Assembly: GCA_019307545.1 (NCBI GenBank)
Contig: JAFDJI010000009.1
Location: 1 to 24,290 of the forward strand
Reading direction: 5' to 3'
DNA: 24,290 nt
Source of the DNA: Deltaproteobacteria bacterium
GTDB lineage: Bacteria; Myxococcota_A; UBA796; GCA-2862545
The notes beneath the pieces were generated by a model. That model was given only the letters and a program-made list of their open reading frames with translations, was not told the DNA's origin and ran no database searches. Of the stretch, positions 6,713 through 15,511 are shown in pieces. How positions within the stretch are numbered: position 1 is the first letter of the stretch; every line of letters begins with the position of its first letter. The translations under genes and the position numbers were made by a program.

Positions 6713-7834
6713 CACGCTTGTTTCTCCTCGAGCGTGCCGTCTGCCCGGCCGACGAGCCAGCTCTCCATGAACGGGGTCAGATCGCCATCGAGCACCCGCG
6801 TGACGTCCCCCGCGGTGTGGCCGGTCCGAAGGTCCTTCACCTGCTGGTACGGTTGCAGCACATAGGAGCGGATCTGGCTGCCGAAATCGATCTTCTTCTT
6901 CTTGGCGTTCGCCTCGGCCTGCGCGTCGATACGCTTCTGAAGCTCCTGTTGATAGAGCTTGGCGCGGAGCATCTTCAGGGCGGTCTCACGGTTCTTGTGT
7001 TGGGACCGCTCGGCCCGGCATACCACGGTCAGTCCAGTGGGGTGATGGATGAGACGCACTGCCGAATCGGTGGTGTTCACGTGTTGGCCGCCGGCTCCCG
7101 ATGCACGCATCGTCTGCATCTCGATGTCTGCCGGGTTGAGGTCGATCTCGATGTCGTCGTCCACGTCCGGATAGGCGGCCACCGCCGCGAAGGCGGTGTG
7201 ACGGCGCCGGGCCTGGTCGAAGGGAGACATGCGCACCAAGCGGTGCACACCCGTTTCGGCCTGGAGGTAGCCATAGGCATAGGGTCCGCGAATGGCCAGG
7301 GCGGCGCTCTTGATGCCCGCCTCCTCGGCGTATTGTCGGTCGAGGAGCTCCGCTTTGAATCCCTCGTTCTCGGCCCAGCGGGTGTACATGCGTAGCAGCA
7401 TCTCTGCCCAGTCCATGGCGTCCGTCCCACCGGCACCGGGGTTGATCTCGAGGATGGCGTCGTTCGCATCCGCCTCCTCGGGCATGAGTCGGTGGGTCTC
7501 CAATGCATGGAGCAACTTCTCCAGGCGCCGCACCTGAACCTCGGCTTCGCGCGCAGTGTCTTCGTCCTCGGCTTCCTCCGCCAGCTCCAGGAGGGTTTCC
7601 GCATCGTCTCGGATCGTGGCGAGCGACTTCCAGTCGCGCACGGTGCGCTCGATGTGCCCCTTTTCCTTGAGCAGCCGGCGCGCGGTCTCGTTGTCCTCCC
7701 AGAACCCGGGTTGTAGGGCCTGGTCGTCGAACGCAGCTATCCGGGACAGCCTTCCCTCGATGTCAAAGGTGCCCCCGCAGGGCGTCGACGCGCTCCGAAA
7801 GTGGCTTCAGCTCGGCCCGAATCTCTTCGTACAT
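6712..7834 (-). CDS. prfB: Peptide chain release factor 2 (RF2), with programmed +1 frameshift
   Basis: Terminates translation at UGA and UAA. The gene is split between two frames: 23 codons from ATG (MYEEIRAELKPLSERV...) end in CUU UGA, where a +1 shift at the TGA (7763-7765) continues as DIEGRLSRIAAF for 350 more residues, 373 in all, normal for RF2. The joined coding parts are 7834-7766 and 7764-6712. Key motifs are the catalytic GGQ in ASGAGGQHVNTTDSAVR, and SPF in VRMSPFDQARRRHTAF, the RF2-type stop-codon recognition element. The start ATG has TGGAG upstream. It follows ybeY by 54 bases and overlaps the next gene. The frameshift lets RF2 control its own level: low RF2 slows termination at UGA and favours shifting. 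Confidence 0.96.
7762..7777 (-). promoter_or_regulatory. prfB programmed +1 frameshift site
   Basis: The minus strand reads CGG GGG CAC CTT TGA C. This is the classical RF2 arrangement: an SD-like G-run, three bases, then the slippery CUU codon and an in-frame UGA followed by C. Ribosomes slip from CUU to UUU and continue with GAC. Confidence 0.93.
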
Positions 7835-7855
7835 CGCTAGCTCCAGCGGTCCGGC

Positions 7856-7884
7856 GGGCTAGGCCCATTAGCACGGACTAGCCC
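7856..7884 (-). other. Hairpin between ybeY and prfB
   Basis: GGGCTAG and CTAGCCC, 7 bp and extendable by one C-G pair, flank a 15-base loop in the short gap after the ybeY stop. No U-run follows on the minus strand, so it is more likely an mRNA processing or stability element than a terminator. Confidence 0.35.
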
Positions 7885-7888
7885 GGGA

Positions 7889-8326
7889 TCAATCCACAGG
7901 ATGCTCAAACATGGCAAGCAGTTCTTGCTCGAGCGCCTCCATCCTCTCTGCCGCCTCGTCTTCCTCGTGATCGTGGCCGAGCAGGTGGCAGATGCCGTGC
8001 ACCAGCAGGACCCGGACCTCGCGTGCGGTGTCGTGCCCCAGCGCTCGAGCCTGGCGTGTCGCGGTCTCCAGGCTGATCACGACGTCGCCCAGGATGGAGG
8101 GCTGCCCGATGACCTCCCCTTCGAGTTGGGAGAAGGACAGCACGTCCGTGGCACGGTCGACTCCCCGCCAGCGGGCATTGAGGGGGTGGATGGTAGCGTC
8201 ATCGGTGAGCAGCACCGAAAGCTCTGCTTCGGATAGACCCAGCCGCTCCAGGACCCGTTCGGCGTCCGCGACGAGGGACTCCTCGGGCCAGGACACGCCG
8301 TCTGTCAGGGTTACCTCTGTTGGCAT
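7889..8326 (-). CDS. ybeY: Endoribonuclease YbeY (rRNA maturation factor)
   Basis: A 145-residue zinc-dependent single-strand RNase involved in 16S rRNA 3'-end maturation and 70S ribosome quality control. The family zinc-site signature HGxxHLxGHDH is present as HGICHLLGHDH, with His110, His114 and His120 as ligands. The upstream RATDVLSFSQ segment (59-67) and ILGDVVIS (78-85) are also typical. Its ATG lies only six bases after the pgpH stop, so it belongs to the phoH-pgpH-ybeY transcription unit, an order known from many bacteria. Confidence 0.96.
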   Translation of the reverse strand: MPTEVTLTDGVSWPEESLVADAERVLERLGLSEAELSVLLTDDATIHPLNARWRGVDRATDVLSFSQLEGEVIGQPSILGDVVISLETATRQARALGHDTAREVRVLLVHGICHLLGHDHEEDEAAERMEALEQELLAMFEHPVD

Positions 8327-8332
8327 GGGCGC

Positions 8333-10747
8333 CTACTCCCCTTGGGGGAGGTTCTCCACCGCTTCGTAGTCGGCGGGTTCGTCCTCGGTCGGCTCATCGG
8401 AGTTTTCGGTCCTCCGGGTCAGCGCGGGCAACTCGAGGGTGATGACCGACCCCGGACGGGGCGTCGCGGGCTCGGCCGTGGCCTGGGACGCGGCCGCCGT
8501 CTGGGGGTACTCGATGCGCTGGTGGTAGATGCCCATCAACACCTGAACGAAGGTGTCGGCGATGGTGTACAGCTCCTGGAAGGTGAGCGGGCAATCCTCG
8601 AACTGGCCGTCGGCCATCACCGAGTTGATGACCAGGTTGATCATCTGGCGGACGTTCTCTTCCGTGGGCGTCTGGATGGTGCGGGTGGCGGCTTCGATCT
8701 TGTCCGCCAGCATGAGGATGCCCGCCTCCCGGGTGTCCGGGGTGGGTCCCGGGTAGCGGAAGGGCGCCTCGGCGACCTCCTCTCCCTCCGCCTCATCCAC
8801 CGCCTTGGCGTGGAAGTACTGGAGCAGGCCGGTGCCATGATGCATGTAGACGTTGTCCACGATGGGCTTGGGCAGGTTGTGCTCTCGGGCCATCCGCCCG
8901 CCCTCGATGACGTGCGCCACGATGGCGCGAGCCGAGGTGTACGGGTTCAAGCGGTCGTGGCGGTTCAACCCGCCCCGCTGGTTCTCGACGAAATAGCGGG
9001 GCTTTGCGGATTTCCCGACATCGTGGAAGTAGGCGGCGACCCGCGCTTGAAGCGCATTGGCGCCGATCGCCTCGGAAGCGGCTTCTGCGAGGGAGCCCAC
9101 GATCACCGAGTGGTGATAGCTACCCGGTGCGCGGAGCATGAGCTGTCGCAGCAAGGGGTGGTTGAGGTTCGCCAACTCCAGGAGACGGTAGTCGGTAACG
9201 AACCCGATCGACTCGAAAAGGGGCATCAGCGCGAGCACCATGAACGAGGAGAAGATCCCGCCCAAGAAGCCGAACCCCATGGACCACACCGGTCGCATCG
9301 CTATGGCCGAGGTGACTTCGCCGTCGGACATGAAGAGCTGGAGGAAGTGGATCAACAGGACGGTAGCCGCGTTCACCACCCCAGCGAACAACCCGGCTCG
9401 CAGCACCGCGAGCCGCTCACGCGTGTGCTCCACCGCTCCCGCGCCGGCCACCGCGGAAATCAGGAAGAACACCACGTAGAGCGCGTCGAAGTCCATGGCG
9501 AGGCCGCAGAGCACCGCCGCGGCCACGGTGAACACCAGGGTCCAGGAGACGCCGATGAGCAGGCGTACCAGCATGGCCGCACCAGCCACCGGGACGACGA
9601 ACCACACCGAGCCCGCCTCCGCCTGGGCGCCCACCAGGTCGGCGACCATGTCGGAGGAGCCGACAGTGAGCTTGACGAGCACCGCGATGAAGACCAGGAG
9701 CAACCCCGCCGCGCCGGTGTCGCGCACTTGGGTGGAGAAGCCGGCCAGGTAGGTGGATCCGAAGTGGTACAGGGTCCCCAGGCGCATGAGGAGGAAAAGG
9801 GCAATGGCCATCGCCTGGTAGCCGACGGTGTGCTCGCTTCGACTGCTCTGCAACGCCCGGTACCGGACCAGATCGAGCTCGGTGAGCACGTCGCCCTGGC
9901 GGAAGAGGGTGGTCCCACGCTTGACCACCAGCGGTGCCATCGGCACCGAGGCGGCAGCCCGCTCCCGGCGATCCTGCGTCTCCAGGTGGTCATAGTCCAG
10001 ATCGTGGCGGATCGAAGCCCGCGCGACCGTGGCGGCCGCGTCGACCCATGGTGCCTTGGCCCCAGACGTGCTGAGCAGGCGCAGGTCCAGCTGTTCGCGC
10101 GCCATCGCGGGGGTGATGATGAAGTCGCGGTCGGTGACGGTCTGCTCGACCCGCTCGGCGTAGTGGATCTCGATGATGGTGATCGGCTGCTGCGGGGGTG
10201 GCAGTCGTTCCATATCCGCGATGATGGGTCCGCGTGTCGCTGCGGCGAAAAGCTGCTTGGAGAGGGTCTCTGCCTCTTTGGCGAACCCCGCCCTCGCCAG
10301 GGGTGCCACCACCTCGGGAGGGACATGGACGCCGAGCGCCTCTCGGAATCGGGTCACGACCCGCTCGGGGAGCTCGGGCAGCTCTTCGGGGCTTTCCAGA
10401 CCGCCCGCTTCGAGCACCAGCGTCAACTCCTCCAGTCCAGCGGCGTAGGCCTGGCTGATGTTCTGCTGGATTCCGGCAGCCAGATCGGCGCGGTACACGT
10501 ACACCGCCGGGACCATCTGGCGCGCCTCGACCTGGCGTCGATCGCGTTCCGCAAAATCCTGGTAGCGGAAGGTGAGCGGTGCCTCCACGGTGCGTGGCGC
10601 AACGTCTCCCACCGCGAGTTCCTCGCTGGGCACCCCGGTGTAGTCCACCAGGAGAAAGGCGCATGCGGCGCTCACCAGGAGCAGGACGGCGCCCCGCAGG
10701 ACATCCTCTCCGATACGGGCACCCAGGCGTTGGAACAGCTCCCTCAT
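8333..10747 (-). CDS. pgpH: 7TMR-HDED / HD-domain membrane phosphohydrolase (PgpH/YqfF family), likely c-di-AMP phosphodiesterase
   Basis: An 804-residue membrane enzyme. Residues 16-36 form the first membrane helix. About 40-305 are the extracytoplasmic 7TMR-HDED domain, and seven hydrophobic segments lie between about 310 and 515. The cytoplasmic HD domain follows, with YHHS at 544-547, the metal-binding HD pair at 575-576 (AYFHDVGK), AHV at 611-613 and MHHGTG at 635-640. PgpH of Listeria, of this architecture, degrades c-di-AMP. Whether this organism makes c-di-AMP cannot be seen here, so the substrate is inferred from family. The start codon overlaps the phoH stop by four bases, placing it in the phoH-pgpH-ybeY operon. 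The C-terminus beyond 730 is acidic and proline-rich with no known domain. Confidence 0.93.
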   Translation of the reverse strand: MRELFQRLGARIGEDVLRGAVLLLVSAACAFLLVDYTGVPSEELAVGDVAPRTVEAPLTFRYQDFAERDRRQVEARQMVPAVYVYRADLAAGIQQNISQAYAAGLEELTLVLEAGGLESPEELPELPERVVTRFREALGVHVPPEVVAPLARAGFAKEAETLSKQLFAAATRGPIIADMERLPPPQQPITIIEIHYAERVEQTVTDRDFIITPAMAREQLDLRLLSTSGAKAPWVDAAATVARASIRHDLDYDHLETQDRRERAAASVPMAPLVVKRGTTLFRQGDVLTELDLVRYRALQSSRSEHTVGYQAMAIALFLLMRLGTLYHFGSTYLAGFSTQVRDTGAAGLLLVFIAVLVKLTVGSSDMVADLVGAQAEAGSVWFVVPVAGAAMLVRLLIGVSWTLVFTVAAAVLCGLAMDFDALYVVFFLISAVAGAGAVEHTRERLAVLRAGLFAGVVNAATVLLIHFLQLFMSDGEVTSAIAMRPVWSMGFGFLGGIFSSFMVLALMPLFESIGFVTDYRLLELANLNHPLLRQLMLRAPGSYHHSVIVGSLAEAASEAIGANALQARVAAYFHDVGKSAKPRYFVENQRGGLNRHDRLNPYTSARAIVAHVIEGGRMAREHNLPKPIVDNVYMHHGTGLLQYFHAKAVDEAEGEEVAEAPFRYPGPTPDTREAGILMLADKIEAATRTIQTPTEENVRQMINLVINSVMADGQFEDCPLTFQELYTIADTFVQVLMGIYHQRIEYPQTAAASQATAEPATPRPGSVITLELPALTRRTENSDEPTEDEPADYEAVENLPQGE

Positions 10748-11730
10748 CGTTCCTGGTCCCCGTTCCGGCCCCGGTAGCGGGTCGCGTCGTCACGGGCATA
10801 GGCGTCCACGATGTCGGCGACCACCGGGTGGCGGACGATGTCTGCCGAGGTCAGCCGGACCACGTCCACCTGCGGCACGTCCTTGAGCAGGTGGATGGCG
10901 TGCACCAGGCCGGAGGTCCGCCCGCGCGGGAGGTCGATCTGGGTGTCGTCCCCGGTGACCGCCATGCGGGATCGCTCTCCCATGCGGGTGAGGAACATGC
11001 GCATCTGCTCGACGGACGTGTTCTGGGCCTCATCGAGGATGATGAACGCATCGTTGAGGGTGCGGCCGCGCATGAAGGCGAGCGGGGCGACTTCGATTGC
11101 CTGGCTTTCGAGCAGGCGGCTCACGCGCTGAGGCGGGAGCATGTCCTGGAGCGCGTCATAGAGCGGCCGCAAATAGGGATCCACCTTCTCCGTGAGGTCG
11201 CCGGGCAAGAACCCCAGCTTCTCGCCTGCCTCCACCGCAGGTCGGGTGAGGACGATGCGGCGGACCTGTGCCTTGCTGAGGGTGGCAATCGCGAACGCCA
11301 CGGCCAGGTAGGTCTTTCCGGTACCGGCCGGCCCCACTCCGAACACAATGGCGTTCTCACGCATGGAATGGATGTAGACGCGCTGGCCCGGGGTGCAGGG
11401 GTTCACCGGGCGGTTGCCCGCACCGACGACGATGGTGTCGGAGAAGAACTCGGTGAGGTTGGTGTTCGGATCGGCGCGCAGCACCCGAATGGCCGTGGCT
11501 ACATCGGTGGTGTGCAGCGGAAACCCACGCTCTACGAGCACGTAGAGCTGTTCCACCACCCGCGCTGCCGAGTCCACCGCGCCATGGGTCGCCTCGAACC
11601 GGACGGTGCCGCCGCGTTGGGTGATCTCGACGCCCATCTTCTGGGCGACAAGCTTCAGGTGGGCGCCGAACTCACCGACCACCTCTCGGAGGTGGTCGTT
11701 GTCCTCGAAGGTCAGTATGCGCGTCTGCAC
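10744..11730 (-). CDS. ybeZ: PhoH-like ATPase (YbeZ)
   Basis: A 328-residue cytoplasmic P-loop ATPase of the PhoH family, linked to YbeY in rRNA processing. Walker A is GPAGTGKT (133-140) and Walker B is FIILDEAQN (229-237). Other family hallmarks are LTRPAVEAGEKLGFLPGDL (161-179) and MAVTGDDTQIDLPRG (256-270). An N-terminal KH-like segment occupies residues 1-75. The start is a GTG, the only start codon before an in-frame TGA 24 bases upstream; the ribosome site is poor (CAGAGCGG). It precedes pgpH with a four-base overlap and follows the EF-G-like gene by 70 bases, so transcription may read through from there. Confidence 0.94.
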   Translation of the reverse strand: MQTRILTFEDNDHLREVVGEFGAHLKLVAQKMGVEITQRGGTVRFEATHGAVDSAARVVEQLYVLVERGFPLHTTDVATAIRVLRADPNTNLTEFFSDTIVVGAGNRPVNPCTPGQRVYIHSMRENAIVFGVGPAGTGKTYLAVAFAIATLSKAQVRRIVLTRPAVEAGEKLGFLPGDLTEKVDPYLRPLYDALQDMLPPQRVSRLLESQAIEVAPLAFMRGRTLNDAFIILDEAQNTSVEQMRMFLTRMGERSRMAVTGDDTQIDLPRGRTSGLVHAIHLLKDVPQVDVVRLTSADIVRHPVVADIVDAYARDDATRYRGRNGDQER

Positions 11731-11800
11731 CCGCTCTGCGGACCCGATGACTCACCTCGTGGCGACGTAGTGCCGCATCACTGCATATGACCCCGCGCCA

Positions 11801-13942
11801 TCACGGATTGTATCCCGGCTCGCGATCCCGGGGGCGGATCCCGTTGGACTCCAGACCCCGGTAGGGCGACTCGGTGATGGCCTCGCGGACGAACTCTCGA
11901 GGCAACTTCTCGTAGTGGCTGTGCGTCGTGGTGAAACGCCCGCGTCCACCGGTGACGGCCTGCAGGCGGGGCGAAAAGGTCCGGAGCTCCCGATAGGGCA
12001 GTTGAGAATCGATGCGGACCGTCCTCCGCCCCACCTCCATGTCCAGGATTCGGCCCCGGCAGGAGCCAATCTCCGAGAGGACCGGGCCCACCTCGTCCGC
12101 AGCGGCCTCCACCCGCACCGAGCACCATGGCTCGAGCAGATCGGTGCCCGACTTCTTGAGCGCTGCGCGCAGTGCTCGGGCCCCTGCACGGCGGAAGTGC
12201 TCACCCTCGGAGGACAGCATGTCGTACTCGCCACCCACGCAACGGACTCCGACGCCCACCACCGGGTATCCGGCGGTCGGGCCGTGCTGGGTGGCTTCGC
12301 GGATCCCATCGTTGATGGGGGGAACGAACCGGTCGGGCAGCTCCTCACCGCCGACGGTGCTCTCGAAGCGGATGCCATCCTGCGGCGACTTGGGAACGAC
12401 GTCCAGCCAGCATTCCCCATACTCGGCCACCAACTCCCCATGGGCGCGGCGGTGCACCCCGTGCGCTCGTCGCACCGGGGCGGTGGGGGTCTCCCGGTAG
12501 GGCACCGGGGGCAGGGCCGACGCCACCTGGACATCGAGGGCCCCACGCAGCACCTCCAGGGCGTGGTCCAGGTGCATCTGCCCCTGGCCCGCGAGGACGA
12601 AGCCTCGGGTGAGCGAGTCCTCCGTGATCTCGAGCGCTGCATCCAGGAGCCGCAATCGATTCAGCGCGTCTTCCAGCAGGTCCTCGTCTCGCTTCGTCAG
12701 CGGGGTGAGCAGGTAGGACATCATGGGAGGGTCGAAGGGCCCGAAGGGCAGCACCCGGCCGGTGTGCACCCCGAAGGTGGACCCGGGCCTGGCCTCCAGC
12801 GGGTCCCAGGTGGCGATGATCGCGCCCGGCCCCCGGGTCGTGGCAGTCGTCCGCCGCGGCCCGCGGATCTGGTAGAACTTCTGCACCCGGCTGCGGTCAC
12901 CGGTCCGCGCGTTCACCAACCCCCCGGCCCGTGGGGGTTCGCCGGACCACACGCGCAGCACGTGGTACAGGTCGCCCTCGCCGTCCAGCGCGCTCGCGAG
13001 GAGCTGCGCGGTGAAGGGTCCGTCTGGCAAGATCGGGTTTGGGCTGCCGTCGAGGTCACGCCCGATGGGTGCGCGGCGGTCGAGGGGGGACGGGAGCAGG
13101 GAGGTGATCGCCTCCAGGATGGGTTGGGCCCCGATCGCCACGGATGCGGCTGAATAGAGCACCGGCACGACCTTTCGGTCCCACACCATCCGGGCCAGGC
13201 CCGCCGTGATCTTCTCCAGGGGCAGCTCGAGGTACTCCAGGTACTCCTCGAGCAACTCGTCGTGGGCGAGCGCAACCGTCTCGACGATGCGCTCCCGGGC
13301 GCTTGCCACGGCATTTCGGTACCTGTCGGGAATCGGCTCCGGTGAGAAGCGACCCGACCCCGACAGGTCGTAGCGCAGTACCCGAGGCTCTCCGTCCGGC
13401 TGCAGCAGGGAGATCACCCCGGAGAACGTGCCCTCGTCGTCGAAGAAGGGGATCTGGAGGGGCAGGACCCGCGCATCTACGACTTCCTCGAGCGCCTCGA
13501 GCAGTGCCTTCTGGTCACCTCCCCGGTCCATCCGGTTCACCACGGCGACCACCGGGAGCCCCTTGGTACGGGTCTCCGAGAGCACGCGCTCGGTCCCGTA
13601 CTCGATACCGTCTGGTGCGCTGATCACCACCAGTGCCCCGTCGACACCAGACAGCGCCAGGGAGCGGTTGTGGGAGAGTCCCTCGCTGCCCGGCGTATCC
13701 ACCAGGTTGAGCAGGTGTCCCTTCCACGCCATCCAGGCGAACCCCAACTCCAGGGTCATCCCGCGGCGGCGTTCTGCCGGCTGGTGGTCGAAAAGCGAAG
13801 AGCGATCATCGACGCGTCCCGGCTGTCGGGTGCCCCCAGCGACGTAGAGGAGCACTTCTGCGAGGGAAGTCTTCCCCGACGACCGATGACCCGCGAGCGC
13901 AAGGGTCCTCGTCTTGTCGGGGCCAAACGCCTTTTTCCCCAT
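11801..13942 (-). CDS. EF-G-like translational GTPase (EF-G2-type paralogue)
   Basis: A 713-residue protein with the five-domain layout of EF-G. In the G domain: G1 is GHRSSGKT (18-25), switch I is RGMTLELG (60-67), G3 is DTPGSEG (82-88) and G4 is NRMD (136-139). Canonical EF-G reads DTPGH at G3; here the catalytic histidine is replaced by serine, and the GHVDHGKT form of G1 is also changed. The domain IV tip reads EYDMLSSE where EF-G has YHDVDSSE. These changes fit the EF-G-like/EF-G2 group, whose role in translocation is unclear, rather than the main fusA product. I chose ATG at 13942 over a TTG 19 codons upstream because a good promoter overlaps the upstream part. Confidence 0.9.
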   Translation of the reverse strand: MGKKAFGPDKTRTLALAGHRSSGKTSLAEVLLYVAGGTRQPGRVDDRSSLFDHQPAERRRGMTLELGFAWMAWKGHLLNLVDTPGSEGLSHNRSLALSGVDGALVVISAPDGIEYGTERVLSETRTKGLPVVAVVNRMDRGGDQKALLEALEEVVDARVLPLQIPFFDDEGTFSGVISLLQPDGEPRVLRYDLSGSGRFSPEPIPDRYRNAVASARERIVETVALAHDELLEEYLEYLELPLEKITAGLARMVWDRKVVPVLYSAASVAIGAQPILEAITSLLPSPLDRRAPIGRDLDGSPNPILPDGPFTAQLLASALDGEGDLYHVLRVWSGEPPRAGGLVNARTGDRSRVQKFYQIRGPRRTTATTRGPGAIIATWDPLEARPGSTFGVHTGRVLPFGPFDPPMMSYLLTPLTKRDEDLLEDALNRLRLLDAALEITEDSLTRGFVLAGQGQMHLDHALEVLRGALDVQVASALPPVPYRETPTAPVRRAHGVHRRAHGELVAEYGECWLDVVPKSPQDGIRFESTVGGEELPDRFVPPINDGIREATQHGPTAGYPVVGVGVRCVGGEYDMLSSEGEHFRRAGARALRAALKKSGTDLLEPWCSVRVEAAADEVGPVLSEIGSCRGRILDMEVGRRTVRIDSQLPYRELRTFSPRLQAVTGGRGRFTTTHSHYEKLPREFVREAITESPYRGLESNGIRPRDREPGYNP

Positions 13943-13970
13943 ACTGGCAGCACCCCCGGCGTCTATTTCT

Positions 13971-13999
13971 AACTTACGGGCGGATCTGCGCTGCGTCAA
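13971..13999 (-). promoter_or_regulatory. Sigma-70-like promoter of the EF-G-like gene
   Basis: On the minus strand, TTGACG (-35) and TAAGTT (-10) are separated by 17 bases, followed by an AT-rich patch. The predicted transcript would begin near 13964, about 20 bases before the ATG at 13942, and this excludes the TTG start at 13999. Confidence 0.5.
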
Positions 14000-14048
14000 C
14001 CGACCCGTTCCCCTTTGTCCGCGGTTTGGCGAGGGAGGCGGGTCTGGC

Positions 14049-15182
14049 TCAGGCCATCACCACGTACAGGACCACGGCCACGACCGCGAGGATGAGGAAC
14101 AGCACGACGAAGCCGCCAACGGCAACTCCGATGTAGATCATCATCTTGCTGTTGCCGTCTTCGGAGGGCTGGGCATCGGCCAGGGCGGCCGGAGAGATGA
14201 CCCCGGTGTTCGCGGTGATGGGTGTGGGTGTCCGTGCAGCCGGTGTGGCTGCTGCGGCGCCTTGCTCCAGGTATTGGGGTGCCGCGGCCTGGGGGATTCC
14301 CTGCTCCGTCTCCTCGTCGTACCCGTCGAAGGTGTCGTAGTCAGCGCTGTTCTGTCCCGTCGTGGGGTTCTGCCAGGCTTCCGGCACGTAGTTCGGGTCG
14401 TAATCCCCCGCACGCGGCCCTGCGGTGATGATGGTCACGGTGACGTTGTCGTGCCCGCCCCGCTCGCAGGCGGCCTCAACGAGCATGCCCGCCGCCTCGT
14501 CGGGTGTCCGCCCGGCCACCGTCTCGCTGATCTCCCAGTCCTCCAACAGATCGTGGAGACCATCGCTGCAGAGGAGCAACGCGTCTTGCGTCTCCAACCA
14601 CAGCGGCTCCGGGATCACGTCCGGCTCCAGGGGGCGTCCGTCCGCCATGCGATCGTGACCGAGCGCGCGAGTGAGCATCCCCGCTTCCGGGTGGGTGCGC
14701 GCTTCCTCGTCGGTGATCTCCCCGTTGTCCACGAGCATCTGAACCCGGGTGTGGTCCAGGCTGCGCCAAGCCAGTTGGCCACGCCGGATGTGGTAGCAGC
14801 GGGAGTCCCCGACCTGGGCGATGTAGACCTGCTGGCCCTTGAGTACGGCTGTGATGGCGGTGGTCCCCATGCCGCGCGTGCCCGAACGTGAGCCTTCATC
14901 CAGGATCGCGGCATTCGCTTCGAGCAGGGCGTCATGGAGTCGCTTGCGGGGATCGTCCTCCGGGTCGCGGGTGACCACATCCTCGACCACCTGCACCGCC
15001 AGACCGGAAGCGACCTCACCTGCCTCGTGCCCGCCCATCCCGTCGGCGACGATCACGAACAGGCTGCCGTCCGGCAGCCAGGCATGCCCCTGGCTGTCCT
15101 CGTTGTTGTTCCGTACGCGTCCCACGTCGCTGATGGCGGCAATCGTCAGCGGAAAGCCGTAGCTCTCACCAGTCTCGATCAT
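14049..15182 (-). CDS. PP2C-family Ser/Thr protein phosphatase with C-terminal membrane anchor
   Basis: A 377-residue protein that removes phosphate from Ser/Thr residues using two metal ions. Residues 10-253 form a complete bacterial (Stp-like) PP2C domain: SDVGRVRNNNEDS (18-30), VADGMGGHEAGEVAS (45-59), GMGTTAI (104-110), VGDSRCY (124-130), LTRALGH (170-176), LLCSDGLHDLL (203-213) and GGHDNVTV (242-249). All metal-binding aspartates I expect are present. An Ala/Pro/Thr-rich linker covers about 260-345. A hydrophobic helix at 348-375 ends the protein, so the catalytic domain is probably tethered to the inner membrane facing the cytoplasm. Such enzymes usually oppose Hanks-type kinases, but none lies in this window. 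The start ATG has GGAGG 12 bases upstream. Confidence 0.94.
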   Translation of the reverse strand: MIETGESYGFPLTIAAISDVGRVRNNNEDSQGHAWLPDGSLFVIVADGMGGHEAGEVASGLAVQVVEDVVTRDPEDDPRKRLHDALLEANAAILDEGSRSGTRGMGTTAITAVLKGQQVYIAQVGDSRCYHIRRGQLAWRSLDHTRVQMLVDNGEITDEEARTHPEAGMLTRALGHDRMADGRPLEPDVIPEPLWLETQDALLLCSDGLHDLLEDWEISETVAGRTPDEAAGMLVEAACERGGHDNVTVTIITAGPRAGDYDPNYVPEAWQNPTTGQNSADYDTFDGYDEETEQGIPQAAAPQYLEQGAAAATPAARTPTPITANTGVISPAALADAQPSEDGNSKMMIYIGVAVGGFVVLFLILAVVAVVLYVVMA

Positions 15183-15449
15183 CTCTACACCGCCTCCACC
15201 AGGGGAGCGAGGGCCGAAGCATACCTCGCCGCGCGCGCAGTGTCTGTCGGCCGGCTCTGTCCCAGAGCGGCAACGCGACACCTGGAGGGTGTGGAGGGTG
15301 GAGCGTGGGTGGAGGACAGGGGGAACAAAAGCAAAGCTCCGTTCGCACCTGAGGAGGGGTAGCACGGACCGTCAACAAGACGGGAGACGAACGAATAGGC
15401 CGTCCATCGGGGATTGTAACCCCTATCCACGCGGCTCACTCCTGTTTTG
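15183..15449. other. Leader/intergenic region upstream of the PP2C gene
   Basis: About 270 bases without a gene. A minus-strand TACAAT at 15413-15418 could be a -10 element, without a good -35. It sits inside the dyad GGGG-ATTGTAA-CCCC. Nearer the gene, 15283-15319 is G-rich on the plus strand and contains two tandem copies of TGGAGGGTG (15283-15291 and 15292-15300). I see no tRNA or known small RNA. Confidence 0.4.
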
Positions 15450-15456
15450 AACGAAA

Positions 15457-15488
15457 GCCCGGGCGACGTATGGAAACGTCGCCCAGGC
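15457..15488 (-). terminator. Terminator of the small membrane protein gene
   Basis: On the minus strand a 13-bp stem with one G-U pair (core GGGCGACGT / ACGTCGCCC) and a 6-base loop is followed by TTTCGTT. It lies about 25 bases after the stop codon at 15512 and separates this gene from the PP2C gene. Confidence 0.65.
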
Positions 15489-15511
15489 TCGGAGAGGGTG
15501 GTCGCGGACGA

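Noticed and set aside
8342..10777. An 811-codon plus-strand open frame opposite pgpH
   Set aside because: The length comes from high GC and codon bias of pgpH. The translation is rich in His, Gly, Arg and Glu without hydrophobic pattern or motifs.
15404..15424. GGGG-ATTGTAA-CCCC looked like a tRNA T-arm
   Set aside because: No acceptor, D or anticodon arm fits around it, and the loop does not have the TTCRA pattern.
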